From Streptomyces sp. 71268 (lineage in GTDB: Bacteria > Actinomycetota > Actinomycetes > Streptomycetales > Streptomycetaceae), in contig NZ_CP114200.1 of NCBI RefSeq assembly GCF_029392895.1, positions 4,495,001 to 4,559,000 on the forward strand: a DNA stretch of 64,000 nucleotides, read 5' to 3'. Below the pieces are notes generated by a model. It saw nothing but the letters and a program-made list of their open reading frames with translations, ran no database searches and was not told where the DNA came from. Shown here piece by piece: positions 55,474-64,000 of the stretch (the stretch's first letter is position 1; each line of letters begins with the position of its first letter). The translations under genes were made by a program, and so were the position numbers.

Positions 55474-57189
55474 ATGGATACGAGTCGCTTGTTCCGTACG
55501 TCCGGGACCCTGGTCGCGGCTGCGGCGCTGCTGGTCTCCGGCTGTTCGTCGAGCGGCCACCCGTCCCCTGGCTCGGCGGTCACAGCCTCCTCGTCGGGGC
55601 CGCTGTCACCCTCGCCCGGCAGCGAGCACGGGCGGCAAGGCGAGGTCGGCGGGCGCGGCGGGACCGACGACGGCGCGGGCCGCGTGGACCCCCGGGCAGG
55701 CGCGAGGGGCGCGCCCGACGAGTGGTCCGGAGCGAGCCGCGCCACCACCGTCCTGCGCCCGCTGCCGCCCGCGATCCCGTCCCCGCTCAGGGGCTACTAC
55801 GAGCAGCGGCTGCGCTGGCGGCCGTGCGGGTCCAACGGGTTCGAGTGCACCACGCTGCGGGTCCCGTTGGACTACGCGCGGCCGGGCGCCCACCGCGACG
55901 TACGGCTCGGCGTCTCCCGCAAGCGGGCCACCGACGGGCCGCGCCGGCTGGGTTCGCTGCTGGTCAACCCGGGCGGGCCGGGCGGCTCGGCGATCGGCTA
56001 CCTCCAGGCGTACGCGGGGATCGGCTACCCGGGCGCGGTACGGGCGCGGTACGACATGGTCGCCTTCGACCCACGCGGGGTGGGGCGCAGCGAGCCGGTC
56101 CGGTGCCTGTCGGGCCGCGAGATGGACGCCCACCTGCGGACGGACCAGACCCCGGACGACGCGGCCGAACAGCGGGGCCTGGTGCGCGCGTACGAGAAGG
56201 TGGCCCGCGGTTGCCAGCGCGGCTCCGGCCGGCTGCTCGGCCATCTGTCGACCACCGAGGCGGCCCGCGACATGGACGTGCTGCGCGCCGCCCTCGGCGA
56301 CCGGAAGCTGACCTACGTGGGCGCGTCGTACGGCACGTTCCTGGGGGCCACGTACGCGGGGCTGTTCCCCGGTCGCGTGGGCCGGCTCGTGCTGGACGCG
56401 GCCATGGACCCGTCGCTGGGCGCCGAGCGGATGAACCTGGAGCAGACCGCCGGCTTCGAGACGGCCCTCACGGCCTTCGTGACGGACTGCGTCCGGCGCG
56501 CGGACTGCCCACTGGGCACGGACGACCGCTCCAAGGCCGTCGGCCTCCTCGGCGACCTGTTGCACCGCGCCGACGCCCGACCGCTGCGCGCCGAGGAGGG
56601 GCGGACGCTGACGGAGTCGCTGGCCACGACGGCGGTGATGTCGGCGATGTACGACGAGAGGGCGTGGCCGGCGCTGCGTACGGGGCTCGCGGAGGCGATC
56701 CGCGGGGACGGTACAGAGCTGCTCAAGTTGTCAGACGCGTTCTACGAACGGTCGGACAACGGCACGTACAGCAACCTCATGGTCGCCAACCAGGCAGTGA
56801 ACTGCCTCGACCTGCCCCCGGCCTTCCACCGCCCGGCCGAGGCCATCCAGTCCCTGCCCACCTTCCGGAAGGCGTCCCCGCTCTTCGGCGAGACCCTGGC
56901 ATGGGCGGCCCTGAGCTGCGCCTACTGGCCCGTCAAGGCGACCGGCCGCCCCCACCGCATCGAGGCCAGGGGCGCCGCCCCGATCCTGGTCGTCGGCACC
57001 ACCCGCGACCCCGCCACCCCCTACCGCTGGGCCCGCTCCCTGGCCGCCCAGCTCTCCTCGGCCCGCCTGCTCACGTACGACGGCGACGGCCACACGGCGT
57101 ACGGCCGGGGCAGCGAGTGCGCGGACCGCACGATCAACACCTACCTCCTCACGGGCCGACTCCCCGCCCCCGGCACCACCTGCACTTGA
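55474..57189 (+). CDS. Secreted lipoprotein tripeptidyl aminopeptidase (SlpD-like)
   Basis: 571 residues. Lipoprotein signal with lipobox VSGC, so extracytoplasmic. Alpha/beta hydrolase of the S33 family: oxyanion NPGGPGGSA, nucleophile Ser285 in GASYGTFLG, Asp in VGTTRDPATP, His in DGDGHTAYG. A Ser/Pro linker follows the lipid anchor. It cleaves tripeptides from extracellular proteins by family inference. GAGGGG precedes ATG 55474. It lies between holB and the tRNA. Confidence 0.9.
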   Translation: MDTSRLFRTSGTLVAAAALLVSGCSSSGHPSPGSAVTASSSGPLSPSPGSEHGRQGEVGGRGGTDDGAGRVDPRAGARGAPDEWSGASRATTVLRPLPPAIPSPLRGYYEQRLRWRPCGSNGFECTTLRVPLDYARPGAHRDVRLGVSRKRATDGPRRLGSLLVNPGGPGGSAIGYLQAYAGIGYPGAVRARYDMVAFDPRGVGRSEPVRCLSGREMDAHLRTDQTPDDAAEQRGLVRAYEKVARGCQRGSGRLLGHLSTTEAARDMDVLRAALGDRKLTYVGASYGTFLGATYAGLFPGRVGRLVLDAAMDPSLGAERMNLEQTAGFETALTAFVTDCVRRADCPLGTDDRSKAVGLLGDLLHRADARPLRAEEGRTLTESLATTAVMSAMYDERAWPALRTGLAEAIRGDGTELLKLSDAFYERSDNGTYSNLMVANQAVNCLDLPPAFHRPAEAIQSLPTFRKASPLFGETLAWAALSCAYWPVKATGRPHRIEARGAAPILVVGTTRDPATPYRWARSLAAQLSSARLLTYDGDGHTAYGRGSECADRTINTYLLTGRLPAPGTTCT

Positions 57190-57270
57190 TTCGCCCAGCC
57201 CCGCACGACCCGCCTGACCTGCACGGAGCCCCCGAACACCACCTCGTACGGAGCACCCCGCGAAACTGTG

Positions 57271-57276
57271 TAGACT
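57271..57276 (+). promoter_or_regulatory. Possible -10 box of tRNA-Thr
   Basis: TAGACT lies 38 nt before the tRNA. No matching -35 TTGAC is present at 17-18 nt upstream. Confidence 0.3.
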
Positions 57277-57314
57277 TGGCTCCGCCGTCACCGCCGATCA
57301 GGCTCGCACGGCAT

Positions 57315-57388
57315 GCCGCCTTAGCTCAGTTGGCCAGAGCAACGCACTCGTAATGCGTAGGTCTCGGGTTCGAATCCCGAAGGCGGCT
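57315..57388 (+). tRNA. tRNA-Thr (anticodon CGU)
   Basis: Cloverleaf: acceptor GCCGCCT paired with AGGCGGC, D arm AGCTCAGTTGGCCAGAGC, anticodon stem CGCA/TGCG with loop CTCGTAA giving CGT, and T arm CTCGGGTTCGAATCCCGAA. The 3' CCA is not encoded. Reads ACG. Confidence 0.97.
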
Positions 57389-57393
57389 CAGTT

Positions 57394-57430
57394 AAAACCC
57401 CAGGTAGGAATGCTTCCGACCTGGGGTTTT
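57394..57430 (+). terminator. tRNA-Thr terminator
   Basis: Arms AAAACCCCAGGT and ACCTGGGGTTTT with an inner GGAA/TTCC stem and TGC loop; ends in TTTTG. Confidence 0.9.
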
Positions 57431-57533
57431 GTCGTTCAGCGGATGCGGCGGCGGCACCGAGCGCGCTCCGCGCGGCGGTTCGCGTCTCAGATCTCGTCTC
57501 AGTCGTGGGCCTGGGTTGACGCGTGCTGTCCGT

Positions 57534-58310
57534 TCAAAGCCCAGTCACGCCATCGCGCATTTGCCGGGGAAGCGATTGCCAGTCCCCCATCGCTCCGTGG
57601 ATCAGACGCTGCAGGCGCTCCTGGCCCTCGGCACTGATCACGTCCCGCAGGCAGGCGCAGTCGGTCAGGTCCCTGTTTCCCACGACGCAGGTGTAGATGC
57701 CGGCGATCTGCAAGCCCCGTGCGGCTGCCGAGAGCTTCGCGTCAAACGGTAGCGGGACCCTTCGGGCCACCTCCTGTGCGAATACCCTCTCGATTCTGGG
57801 GCGACCTATCAGGCCGAAGAAACCGCCGACGGCGCGACCAACGGCCTCATGGAGCAGGTCTTTGCCGTTGAGGATGTCGCGGGCCAACCGGGCCAGAGGA
57901 TCGCAACCCCGCCGGCGATGACGCTTCACGAGGGTCTGCCATGTCTCGTCCGATACGTAAGTAGACGCACGCTCAGCGATGACAGCGGTGCCACCGCGTT
58001 CTATGACGTCCAGGCATATACGTGCGGCCTCCTCAACCCTCTGCGTCTCCTGGGCGGCTTGTGTCGCGGGCTGAGTGCGTCGTGGGGGCCGAGCCGCAGC
58101 CATTCGCGGGGGCTGAGGGCCCGTCGATCGCGACGGCGCTCGGCGCGGGGTCGAGCGTGTGACCTGGGTACGCCTCGCGGGCTTCTTACGGGGCGTCGAA
58201 ACGCGTCCCGCTGGCCGACCTCGGTGGTGGTGACAGCGCATGTCTGGGCCGCTCACCCGGTTCTTACACAACGTCCCATCGCCTGTCTGCGCACGGCACC
58301 GGTACACCAT
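57534..58310 (-). CDS. Zinc-knuckle protein of unknown function
   Basis: About 258 residues from ATG 58310 (MVYRCRAQTGDGTLC); a GTG at 58367 adds 19 residues. The N-terminus has YRCRAQTGDGTLCKNRV and MRCHHH, a Cys/Cys/Cys/His knuckle like the DUF5763-type motif. A basic Pro/Arg linker and a C-terminal region follow (QEVARRVPLPFDAKLSAAARGLQIAGIYTCVV). It lies against tRNA-Thr on the opposite strand, and codon use is less GC-rich than neighbours. Possibly a mobile-element-associated gene; function unknown. Confidence 0.6.
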   Translation of the reverse strand: MVYRCRAQTGDGTLCKNRVSGPDMRCHHHRGRPAGRVSTPRKKPARRTQVTRSTPRRAPSRSTGPQPPRMAAARPPRRTQPATQAAQETQRVEEAARICLDVIERGGTAVIAERASTYVSDETWQTLVKRHRRRGCDPLARLARDILNGKDLLHEAVGRAVGGFFGLIGRPRIERVFAQEVARRVPLPFDAKLSAAARGLQIAGIYTCVVGNRDLTDCACLRDVISAEGQERLQRLIHGAMGDWQSLPRQMRDGVTGL

Positions 58311-58379
58311 GTCGGGAGTGTGGAGACGTACGTAGAAGCCGGACAAGGGGGCCTCTTCGGCCAACACGGCCCCTCGTGA

Positions 58380-58700
58380 CCTCTCCTCGGACTACGCGAT
58401 GGCGGCTGCGGGGGGCTGCTGCGGCTATACCGGTGGTCGTACGAGGCCGCCTACGAGGAATCGCGCGCGAAGTTGGAGCGGGCGCGGGACTTCTTCGCGG
58501 GTGGGGGCGGTGTCGAGCGTGAGCCGTACAACGAGGCCCGGGTTCTGACCGATCTCGCCGAGGCGTTGCTCGACGGGGGTGAGACGGGCGCCGCGCTGGC
58601 GGCGGTCGACGAGGCCGAGCGCCTCCTGACACCCCAGCGCGCTACCCCCCACCTCCGCTACCTCGACCAGTTGCGTCGGCGCTGCCAGGCGGTGGCGTGA
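58380..58700 (+). pseudogene. Remnant of a TPR-containing protein (C-terminal fragment)
   Basis: Open from 58380 to a stop at 58700, without a good start codon. Encodes WSYEAAYEESRAKLERARDFF, NEARVLTDLAEALLDGGETGAALAAVDEAERLL and YLDQLRRRCQA, a TPR-like helical ending. Its 3' part overlaps antiparallel the next remnant. It looks like the 3' end of a regulator whose 5' part was lost. Confidence 0.5.
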
Positions 58701-59500
58701 GCGGGGGTTCTTCCACCGGGCGTACCCGTACCGGGTGGACGCCGCCGGCCGTGTGTATGCGGAGGGTGATGACGGCCGGGGGTGGTGTGCCGCCGGTGGT
58801 CAGCCAGGCGTGGAGGGCCGAGGCGTACGCGGTCGGGTCGGCGTCGGCGTCCGGGGTCGCCGTGAGGTCGAGCAGGCCGTGGCTGCGGGTGCGCGCCACG
58901 CAGTGGTGGGGGCCGGTGGCGTAGCCGGCGAGCGTGGTGTGGGGGTGGCGGGCCAGTACCTCCGTGGTCCAGGTGGCGGGGCCGATCTCGATGGGCCCGG
59001 CGCAGCCGCTCCCGCTGTTCCGGGTGGGACAGTACGAGGCCGTCGACGTACGGCTCGCCGTCGGCCAGCAGCCATGCGGGGGAGAGGCCGAACGTGGGCT
59101 CGGTGCCGGTGTGGCCGGCTACGGCGAGTTTCTTCGTGTACCCGTCGCCGTGCGGCAGGGTCGTCAACTTGCCGTGCAACAGCGGGAGTTGGTCGCCGAA
59201 GCTGGCGGAGATGGCGAGGTCCACGGGGGTGGTCAGGGCCTGGTGCCAGGGGAGGACGGGGAGGGCGAGGTCGGCGAAGAGGTCGGTGAGGCCGCCCTGG
59301 AACGGGGAGGAGCCGGTGGAGGTGACGAGGAGTTGGACGCGGAAGTCGTTGTGGAACAGGGGCAGTACGTCGAGCAGCCGGCCGGCCGAGGTCACGTTGT
59401 GGGCCACCAGGGGGACCCGGCGGCGGGCCGAGCGGGTGGTCCAGCGGTCGGCGTCGGCTCCGACCGGGACGCGTAGGGCCGAGGCGTCGGGTGACTCCAC
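58642..59500 (-). pseudogene. Frameshifted CDP-glycerol-glycerophosphotransferase-like gene
   Basis: GGAGGT lies 5 nt before GTG 59500 (VESPDASALRVPVG). The frame encodes AHNVTSAGRLLDVLPLF, ASFGDQLPLLHGKLTTLPHG and YVDGLVLSHPEQRERL, resembling CDP-glycerol:glycerophosphate-transferase-like proteins, to about 59000. After that the frame is Arg/Pro-rich noise, while the next frame carries a coherent segment (GPATWTTEVLARHPHTTLAGYATG...) to a stop at 58642. A frameshift near 59000-59030 explains both. The C-terminal portion matches nothing I recognise. Confidence 0.5.
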
Positions 59501-59521
59501 GTGTTACCTCCCGTCGGCCGC

Positions 59522-60985
59522 TCAGCTGCCTGGTGTTCTCACCTGGTGGATCACCCTGACCAAGGCGAACGGAGCGGCGACGAGACGGGCCCGCCCGCCC
59601 CCGGGGCGGGTCGCGGGGGCGGGCGGGTCGGCGGTGCCCGGAGCTAGGAGGCGGCGGGTTCGGCCGGTTCGGCCGGTTCCACGGTTTCGGCGGGGGTGGG
59701 GGGGCTTGGGGTTCTCCTGGGCGGCGGCGGTCCAGCGGATGCGGGTGGCGCAGGCGGCGACCAGGACGGCCGAGGCCGCCACCGCGCCCATGCCCCAGGT
59801 CATGCTGCTGCCCTGGGCGATGAAGCCGATGACCGGCGGGCCGGCCAGCAGGCCCGTGGTGCCCATGGCCGCGACCAGGGCCAGCGCGTCGGAGCCCTGG
59901 CGGGCGGCGGCGACGTACACGCAGGGGGTGACCGCGGCGATGCCGAGGCCCATGCAGGCGAAGCCGAGCAGCGCGGGGACGACGCCGCCGGCCAACAGGG
60001 CCAGGGCGAGGCCGGTGCCGGCCAGGACGCTGCCGACGCGGACGACGCGGCCGTCGCCCCAGCGGGCGCGCCAGCCGTCGGCGAAGAGCCGGGCCGCCAC
60101 CATCATCACCGAGACGACGGCGATGCCCAGCGGGGCGACCTTGGCCGAGGCGCCGGCCTCCTCCAGGTACAGGGCCGACCAGTCGTTCATGGCGCCCTCG
60201 GTGACGGTGCCGAAGACCATGGCGCCGCCCATCCACAGGGTGGCCGTGGCGGGCAGGCTCAGCCGGCGGCGTGGCTGGTCCGCCTGACCCGCCTGGTTCG
60301 CCTGGTCCGCCGCGGCCTGGTCGGTGGCCTGGTCGGCGGCTTGGTCGGCGGGGGCCGGGTGCCCGGTGGTCTGGGTCCCCGCGGGGTCGTCGGTGGTCTG
60401 TTCGGCCGGGGCCTCGTCGGGGAGCAGGTGGGGCCGGGTGGCGACGACGAGCAGGGCGATGATCGCGGCGGCGGCGCCGAAGTGCGCGGCGACGGAGTGG
60501 GTCAGCGCGTTCATGCCGGACGCGAGGAGCGCGGCGAAGAGCGAGCCGGCGCTGAAGACGGCGTGCAGCTTGGCCATGGCCGTACGGTCGTGGCGGGCTT
60601 CGAGGGCCGCCCCCTGCGCGTTCATGGCGACGTTGAGGCAGCCGACGGCGAGGCCGTCGAGGCACATCACGGCCAGCGCCAGCGGGTAGTTGGGCGCCGC
60701 GGCGAGGCCGAGCAGGACCGCGCCGAGGAACAGGCCCGAGACGACGGCCAGCCGCCGCGAACCCAGGCGCCGGGTCAGGACGGCCACCAGCGGGAAGGAG
60801 ATCGCGGCGCCGACGCCCGCGGCCATCAGCAGCAGGCCGACCTCGGCCTTGCTCAGGTCCAGGTCGGACTTGAGCGCCGGCAGCCGCGCCGCCCAGGTCG
60901 CGTACTGGAAGCCCAGGACGCAGAACAGCGCCGCGATCGCCAGCAGCCGCCGGCGGAAGTCGTCGCGAACACCCAACATGTGCAT
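59522..60985 (-). CDS. MFS transporter
   Basis: Up to 487 residues, 12 membrane segments (FCVLGFQYATWAARLPALK; VMCLDGLAVGCLNVAMNAQGAA). A central Gln/Ala/Asp loop follows segment 6. ATG 60985 overlaps the GNAT stop (TGATG). A run of seven G at 59698-59704 lies near the 3' end: without one base, the frame ends at 59644 as a tidy Glu/Pro/Ala tail. Otherwise it runs on as Arg/Pro-rich sequence. Probable exporter of the cluster product. Substrate unknown. Confidence 0.8.
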   Translation of the reverse strand: MHMLGVRDDFRRRLLAIAALFCVLGFQYATWAARLPALKSDLDLSKAEVGLLLMAAGVGAAISFPLVAVLTRRLGSRRLAVVSGLFLGAVLLGLAAAPNYPLALAVMCLDGLAVGCLNVAMNAQGAALEARHDRTAMAKLHAVFSAGSLFAALLASGMNALTHSVAAHFGAAAAIIALLVVATRPHLLPDEAPAEQTTDDPAGTQTTGHPAPADQAADQATDQAAADQANQAGQADQPRRRLSLPATATLWMGGAMVFGTVTEGAMNDWSALYLEEAGASAKVAPLGIAVVSVMMVAARLFADGWRARWGDGRVVRVGSVLAGTGLALALLAGGVVPALLGFACMGLGIAAVTPCVYVAAARQGSDALALVAAMGTTGLLAGPPVIGFIAQGSSMTWGMGAVAASAVLVAACATRIRWTAAAQENPKPPHPRRNRGTGRTGRTRRLLAPGTADPPAPATRPGGGRARLVAAPFALVRVIHQVRTPGS

Positions 60986-61554
60986 CAGCCCACTTCGTCG
61001 GTCACGGGTGTCCCGGGGCGCGGCTCACCGGCGCGTCCGGGGGTCGGGGTGCGCCCGGGTACCGGCGCGGACATGTAGACGGCGTCCGTGCCGTAGCTGT
61101 CGGGGAGCGACACCTCGGGGTGCGGGCGGTACCCGTGCCCCGCCCAGAACGGCGCGCTGCCCGCGACGGCGACCAGGGAGATCTGTTCGTGCCCGGCGCC
61201 CCGCGCCGCCGTGGTCAGGTGCCGCAGCAGCCGCCGGGCCAGGCCCGCCCCGCGGTGCTCCGGGGCGACGACCAGGTCGTGCAGGTGGAGGTTGCGGGTG
61301 GGGACGGCGGCGGTGGCCGTCTCCGCGTGGGCCAGGTCGGGGCTGTGGAAGGGCGGGTAGGGCAGCGCGAGCAGGTAGCCGACGAGGTCCCCGGCGCGGT
61401 CCAGGACGGTGCAGGTGGCGGGCGAGACCCGGGCCCGCGAGCGGAGCGCGGCCTCGCCCTCGGAGAGTCCGAGCCCGGCGTAGGCGCGCTCCTCGAGCGC
61501 GGCCAGGGCGGGCCAGTCGGCGTCGGCGATGGGGCGGATGCGTACGTCGTTCAC
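60985..61554 (-). CDS. GNAT N-acetyltransferase
   Basis: 189 residues. Starts VNDVRIRPIADADWPALAALEERAYAG; the acetyl-CoA-binding motif A is HLHDLVVAPEHRGAGLARRLLRHL (Q/R-x-x-G-x-A). GTG 61554 overlaps the decarboxylase stop by 1 nt. Likely acetylates a product amine; substrate unknown. Confidence 0.85.
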   Translation of the reverse strand: MNDVRIRPIADADWPALAALEERAYAGLGLSEGEAALRSRARVSPATCTVLDRAGDLVGYLLALPYPPFHSPDLAHAETATAAVPTRNLHLHDLVVAPEHRGAGLARRLLRHLTTAARGAGHEQISLVAVAGSAPFWAGHGYRPHPEVSLPDSYGTDAVYMSAPVPGRTPTPGRAGEPRPGTPVTDEVG

Positions 61555-62804
61555 TACGCCACCTCGCCCAGGGCCACCGGGGCCGCCAGCGGTGGGGCCG
61601 CCGGGTGTGGGCCGCCGCGTCCGGCGCGGTCGCCGTCGATCCAGGTGTAGGGCAGCGGGCTGAAACCGTTGAAGCCCTGGGTGGTGTAGCTGGTGGCGTA
61701 CGCGCCGCAGGACCCGATCCACACCGGGTCGCCGGAGGCGAGGCCGGCCGGGACGCGGACGGGGGCGCCGGCCGGGTCGTACGCGTCGTCGCTGTCGCAG
61801 GTGGGTCCCGCGATGACGGCGGGCACGCGCGGGGCGTCCTCGGGGTGGCTGGGGAAGAGCAGCGGGTACTGGAGCCCGTCCATCTCGTACAGGCCGTTGA
61901 ACTTGCCGCAACTGAGGTAGAGCCAGTGCGCGCGGTCGCCGCCCAGTTGCTCGCGGGTGGTCAGGCGGGCGACGTGGGCGCGGATGGCACCGTTGTCGGC
62001 GACCAGGTGGCGGCCGGGTTCGATGCGGAAGTCCAGCGGGCCGCCGGCGACGGCGCGCAACCGGCGCATGCCCTCGCGGATGACGGCGAAGATCTTGTCC
62101 AGGGGCGGGTCGAGCGGGTCGCCGGCGCGGTCGGTGCCGTGTGGCGCGGGCAGTCCGCCGCCGAGGTTGACGTGGTCGAGGTGGATGCCGCGCCGGGCCA
62201 GTACGGTCACGACGCCGGCCACCCGGTCGATGGCGTCCCGCCAGGCCCCGGCGGTCATCTGCTGGGAGCCGACGTGGAAGGAGAGGCCGGCCGGGGTGAG
62301 GCCGGCGGACCGGGCGACCTCCATGACGCGCACGGCGTCCGACGGCGTGCAGCCGAACTTGCGGCTCAGGCCCCACAGGGCGCCCGCGCCGTCGGTGGCC
62401 AGCCGGCAGAAGACCCGGGCGCCGGGCGCGTGCCGGGCGATGGCCCGCACGTCCTCGACGCTGTCGGTGGCGAAGTCGCGTACGCCCATCCGGTGGGCTT
62501 CGGCGATGTGCCGGTCGGACTTGACGGTGTTGCCGAAGTGGATGGCGTCCAGCGGCGCGCCGGCGCCGACGGCCTGCGCGACCTCGGCGGGGCTGGCCGC
62601 GTCGAAGCCGGCGCCCTGCTCGACGAGGCGGCTGAGCACCTCGTCCACGGGGCACGCCTTCATGGCGAAGCGGACGTGGACGCCGGGCAGTTCGCGCAGC
62701 AGGGTCGCGTGGCGGCGCGCTATGCCGGCCAGGTCGTAGATGAGCTGGTCCTCGGTGGCCGCCGCGAGGGCGGCGCGCAGGGGTGCGGTGACGTTGACGT
62801 ACAT
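61554..62804 (-). CDS. Type III PLP-dependent decarboxylase (ornithine/DAP type)
   Basis: 416 residues. PLP-Lys49 in RFAMKAC, His177 in FHVGSQ, phosphate-binding GGG at 215-217, EPGR near 262, and the second-subunit active site CDSDD with Cys336-Asp337. CDS is closest to ornithine/arginine decarboxylases rather than meso-DAP decarboxylase. Likely a dimer with shared active sites. ATG 62804 lies 18 nt after the DUF6271 stop. Substrate (ornithine, lysine or another amino acid) not determinable. Confidence 0.88.
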   Translation of the reverse strand: MYVNVTAPLRAALAAATEDQLIYDLAGIARRHATLLRELPGVHVRFAMKACPVDEVLSRLVEQGAGFDAASPAEVAQAVGAGAPLDAIHFGNTVKSDRHIAEAHRMGVRDFATDSVEDVRAIARHAPGARVFCRLATDGAGALWGLSRKFGCTPSDAVRVMEVARSAGLTPAGLSFHVGSQQMTAGAWRDAIDRVAGVVTVLARRGIHLDHVNLGGGLPAPHGTDRAGDPLDPPLDKIFAVIREGMRRLRAVAGGPLDFRIEPGRHLVADNGAIRAHVARLTTREQLGGDRAHWLYLSCGKFNGLYEMDGLQYPLLFPSHPEDAPRVPAVIAGPTCDSDDAYDPAGAPVRVPAGLASGDPVWIGSCGAYATSYTTQGFNGFSPLPYTWIDGDRAGRGGPHPAAPPLAAPVALGEVA

Positions 62805-62822
62805 GTGGATGGCCCCGGGGGT

Positions 62823-64000
62823 CTACCGGTCGAGCGGGTGGATGCGCGTGGCCTGGCTCGCCCGCACCAGGGGTCGCCACGCGTCGATGAGCCGTGCGAA
62901 GTCCTCCATGTCGTGGCGGGCCTCGTCCAGCAACTGCTGGCGGCGCGGCGCGATGGACCGCGCGAAGGTGGCGTACCGGCCGCCGAGCCTGTGGTACGAG
63001 CGCTCCAGGACGTCGAGCCGCTCCTCGTTCTCGGTCACCGGCAGGCGGGTGCTGTCCCAGACCAGTTCGCTGACGCGCTCCGCGCGCACCTGGTGTGCGT
63101 CGTCCAGCAGGGTGGGCCCGGCCTCGGCCATGGCCGCGTAGACGGCGTTGAGGTAGAGCATGGACAGGAAGAACTTGGTGAAGCGCAGCTGGTAGGCCAT
63201 GAAGCCGGCGTCGGTGCGCCGCTCCGTGGTGTAGAAGTTCACGATGTGCCGGTTGTGCAGGACGCCGGGCAGGGCCGCGTCGTGCACCAGGTGCATCAGG
63301 AAGTAGTCGCTGCCGATGGTGTTGGTCGCCGGTGGCAGCGGCACCCGCTCGTGCACCTGCTGGAAGCTGATGTTGCACATGTCCAGGCGCATCGGGTCCA
63401 CGAGGGTCAGCAGCGCGTGGTCGCCGGTGAAGGGCGCGGTGCCGGCGCCGGTGAACGACTCGTCGGCCAGCTCCCGCTTCTGCTCCGCGCTCCAGTCGGC
63501 GGGCGCCCACAGGCCGACGACGTCGCGGTAGACGTCCGCGTCGAGCTGCCGGATCTCGCTGATGTCCACGGACAGTTCACCCACGAACGACGCGCCGACC
63601 AGCACCACGGGCTTGTCCAGGTGCGCCGGGTCGAGGTCGGTCGCGTCCACCCGGGGCGCGGCGTCGCGGGCCCGTTCGCCGATCGAGGTCAGCTCGTGGT
63701 GGACGGGGTAGACGGGTTCGCCGTTCAGCTCCTGGTACGAGCTGTCGGAGTCCCGGCGGTGGACGGACGAGCAGCCGAGCGATGCGGCGATGAGGAAGGC
63801 CCGGTTGGTGCAGGCGCCGTAGGAGACGTCGGCGGGCAGCATGAGGTCGAGCACCAGCTCGGGCTTGGGCAGCCCGGCGCGTTCGATTGCCGCGCGCAGG
63901 AAGGCCCGTTGGGCGTCCTCGTCCAGGTGGTGCACCACCACCCCGGGCGTGCGGGGCACGGCGGCCAGCGCCGCGGCGTGCTCCGCGCGGGCGCCCGGCG
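62823..64000 (-). CDS. DUF6271-family, glycosyltransferase-like protein, 5' end outside the window
   Basis: At least 392 residues, open to the right edge. RTPGVVVHHLDEDAQRAF, MLPADVSYGACTNRAFL and VHRRDSDSSYQ (DxD-like, as in GT-A glycosyltransferases), then GELSVDISEI and TIGSDYFLMHLVHDAALPGVLHNRH. I recall this as DUF6271, seen in Streptomyces. Nucleotide-sugar transfer is an inference from the DxD-like motif. First gene visible in the reverse-strand operon with decarboxylase, GNAT and MFS. Confidence 0.75.
   Translation of the reverse strand, partial: PGARAEHAAALAAVPRTPGVVVHHLDEDAQRAFLRAAIERAGLPKPELVLDLMLPADVSYGACTNRAFLIAASLGCSSVHRRDSDSSYQELNGEPVYPVHHELTSIGERARDAAPRVDATDLDPAHLDKPVVLVGASFVGELSVDISEIRQLDADVYRDVVGLWAPADWSAEQKRELADESFTGAGTAPFTGDHALLTLVDPMRLDMCNISFQQVHERVPLPPATNTIGSDYFLMHLVHDAALPGVLHNRHIVNFYTTERRTDAGFMAYQLRFTKFFLSMLYLNAVYAAMAEAGPTLLDDAHQVRAERVSELVWDSTRLPVTENEERLDVLERSYHRLGGRYATFARSIAPRRQQLLDEARHDMEDFARLIDAWRPLVRASQATRIHPLDR

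Noticed and set aside
57315..57430. att site of an integrated element
   Set aside because: No second copy of the tRNA 3' end and no integrase is visible in the window.
59140..59500. Intact glycerophosphotransferase gene to 58658
   Set aside because: After about 59000 the frame loses all family similarity and becomes Arg/Pro-rich, so a frameshift is more likely.
60985..63510. Reverse frame of 841 codons spanning several cluster genes
   Set aside because: Only its 3' end (the GNAT gene) is real; the rest is a different frame of the decarboxylase and DUF6271 genes.

Overview
The window is a stretch of high-GC actinobacterial chromosome, almost certainly Streptomyces. It carries wblA, bldG with its anti-sigma partner, a Tad-type pilus locus, crp, topA, a membrane-fused thymidylate kinase and a lipoprotein tripeptidyl aminopeptidase. 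From memory, this order matches the Streptomyces coelicolor block around SCO3540-SCO3580. Codon use is strongly G/C at third positions, GTG starts are frequent, and genes often overlap by ATGA or GTGA.

Left third (1-24.1 kb): a truncated class A penicillin-binding protein diverges from wblA. Next come two ArsA-like ATPases diverging from a DUF4177-RidA pair, an AraC regulator with a glyoxalase-fold protein, a Nudix plus metallo-beta-lactamase pair, and crp diverging from nth. An nth-Nudix-MarP-like protease operon follows. The reverse strand then holds nhaA, a holin-like membrane protein, an epoxide-hydrolase-like enzyme, acetyl-CoA synthetase, and a SulP-STAS-carbonic anhydrase fusion.

Middle (24.5-45.3 kb): a deacetylase-like lipoprotein, a CooC-like ATPase diverging from a degenerate Fic-like protein, and an HAD hydrolase. 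Then a six- or seven-gene Tad locus (ssd/tadZ, tadA, tadB, tadC, Flp-like pilin, TadE-like, TadG-like) runs into a DUF1998-type helicase. That helicase diverges from bldG-apgA. hppA (proton pyrophosphatase), a lipoprotein and a methyltransferase follow.

Right third (45.3-64 kb): a small membrane protein, topA, tmk fusion, holB, an SlpD-like peptidase and tRNA-Thr(CGU). Beyond the tRNA the content looks accessory: a zinc-knuckle protein, two gene remnants, and a reverse-strand operon of MFS exporter, GNAT acetyltransferase, type III PLP decarboxylase and a DUF6271-like protein that runs off the right edge.

Three themes stand out. Several starts look leaderless, with a TANNNT-like box 6-7 nt before the start codon. 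Sites shaped like the DNA-damage promoter TTGTCRGTG-N8-TANNNT lie before nth, the methyltransferase, holB and bldG. Many spacers and protein linkers are expanded by GC-rich low-complexity sequence.
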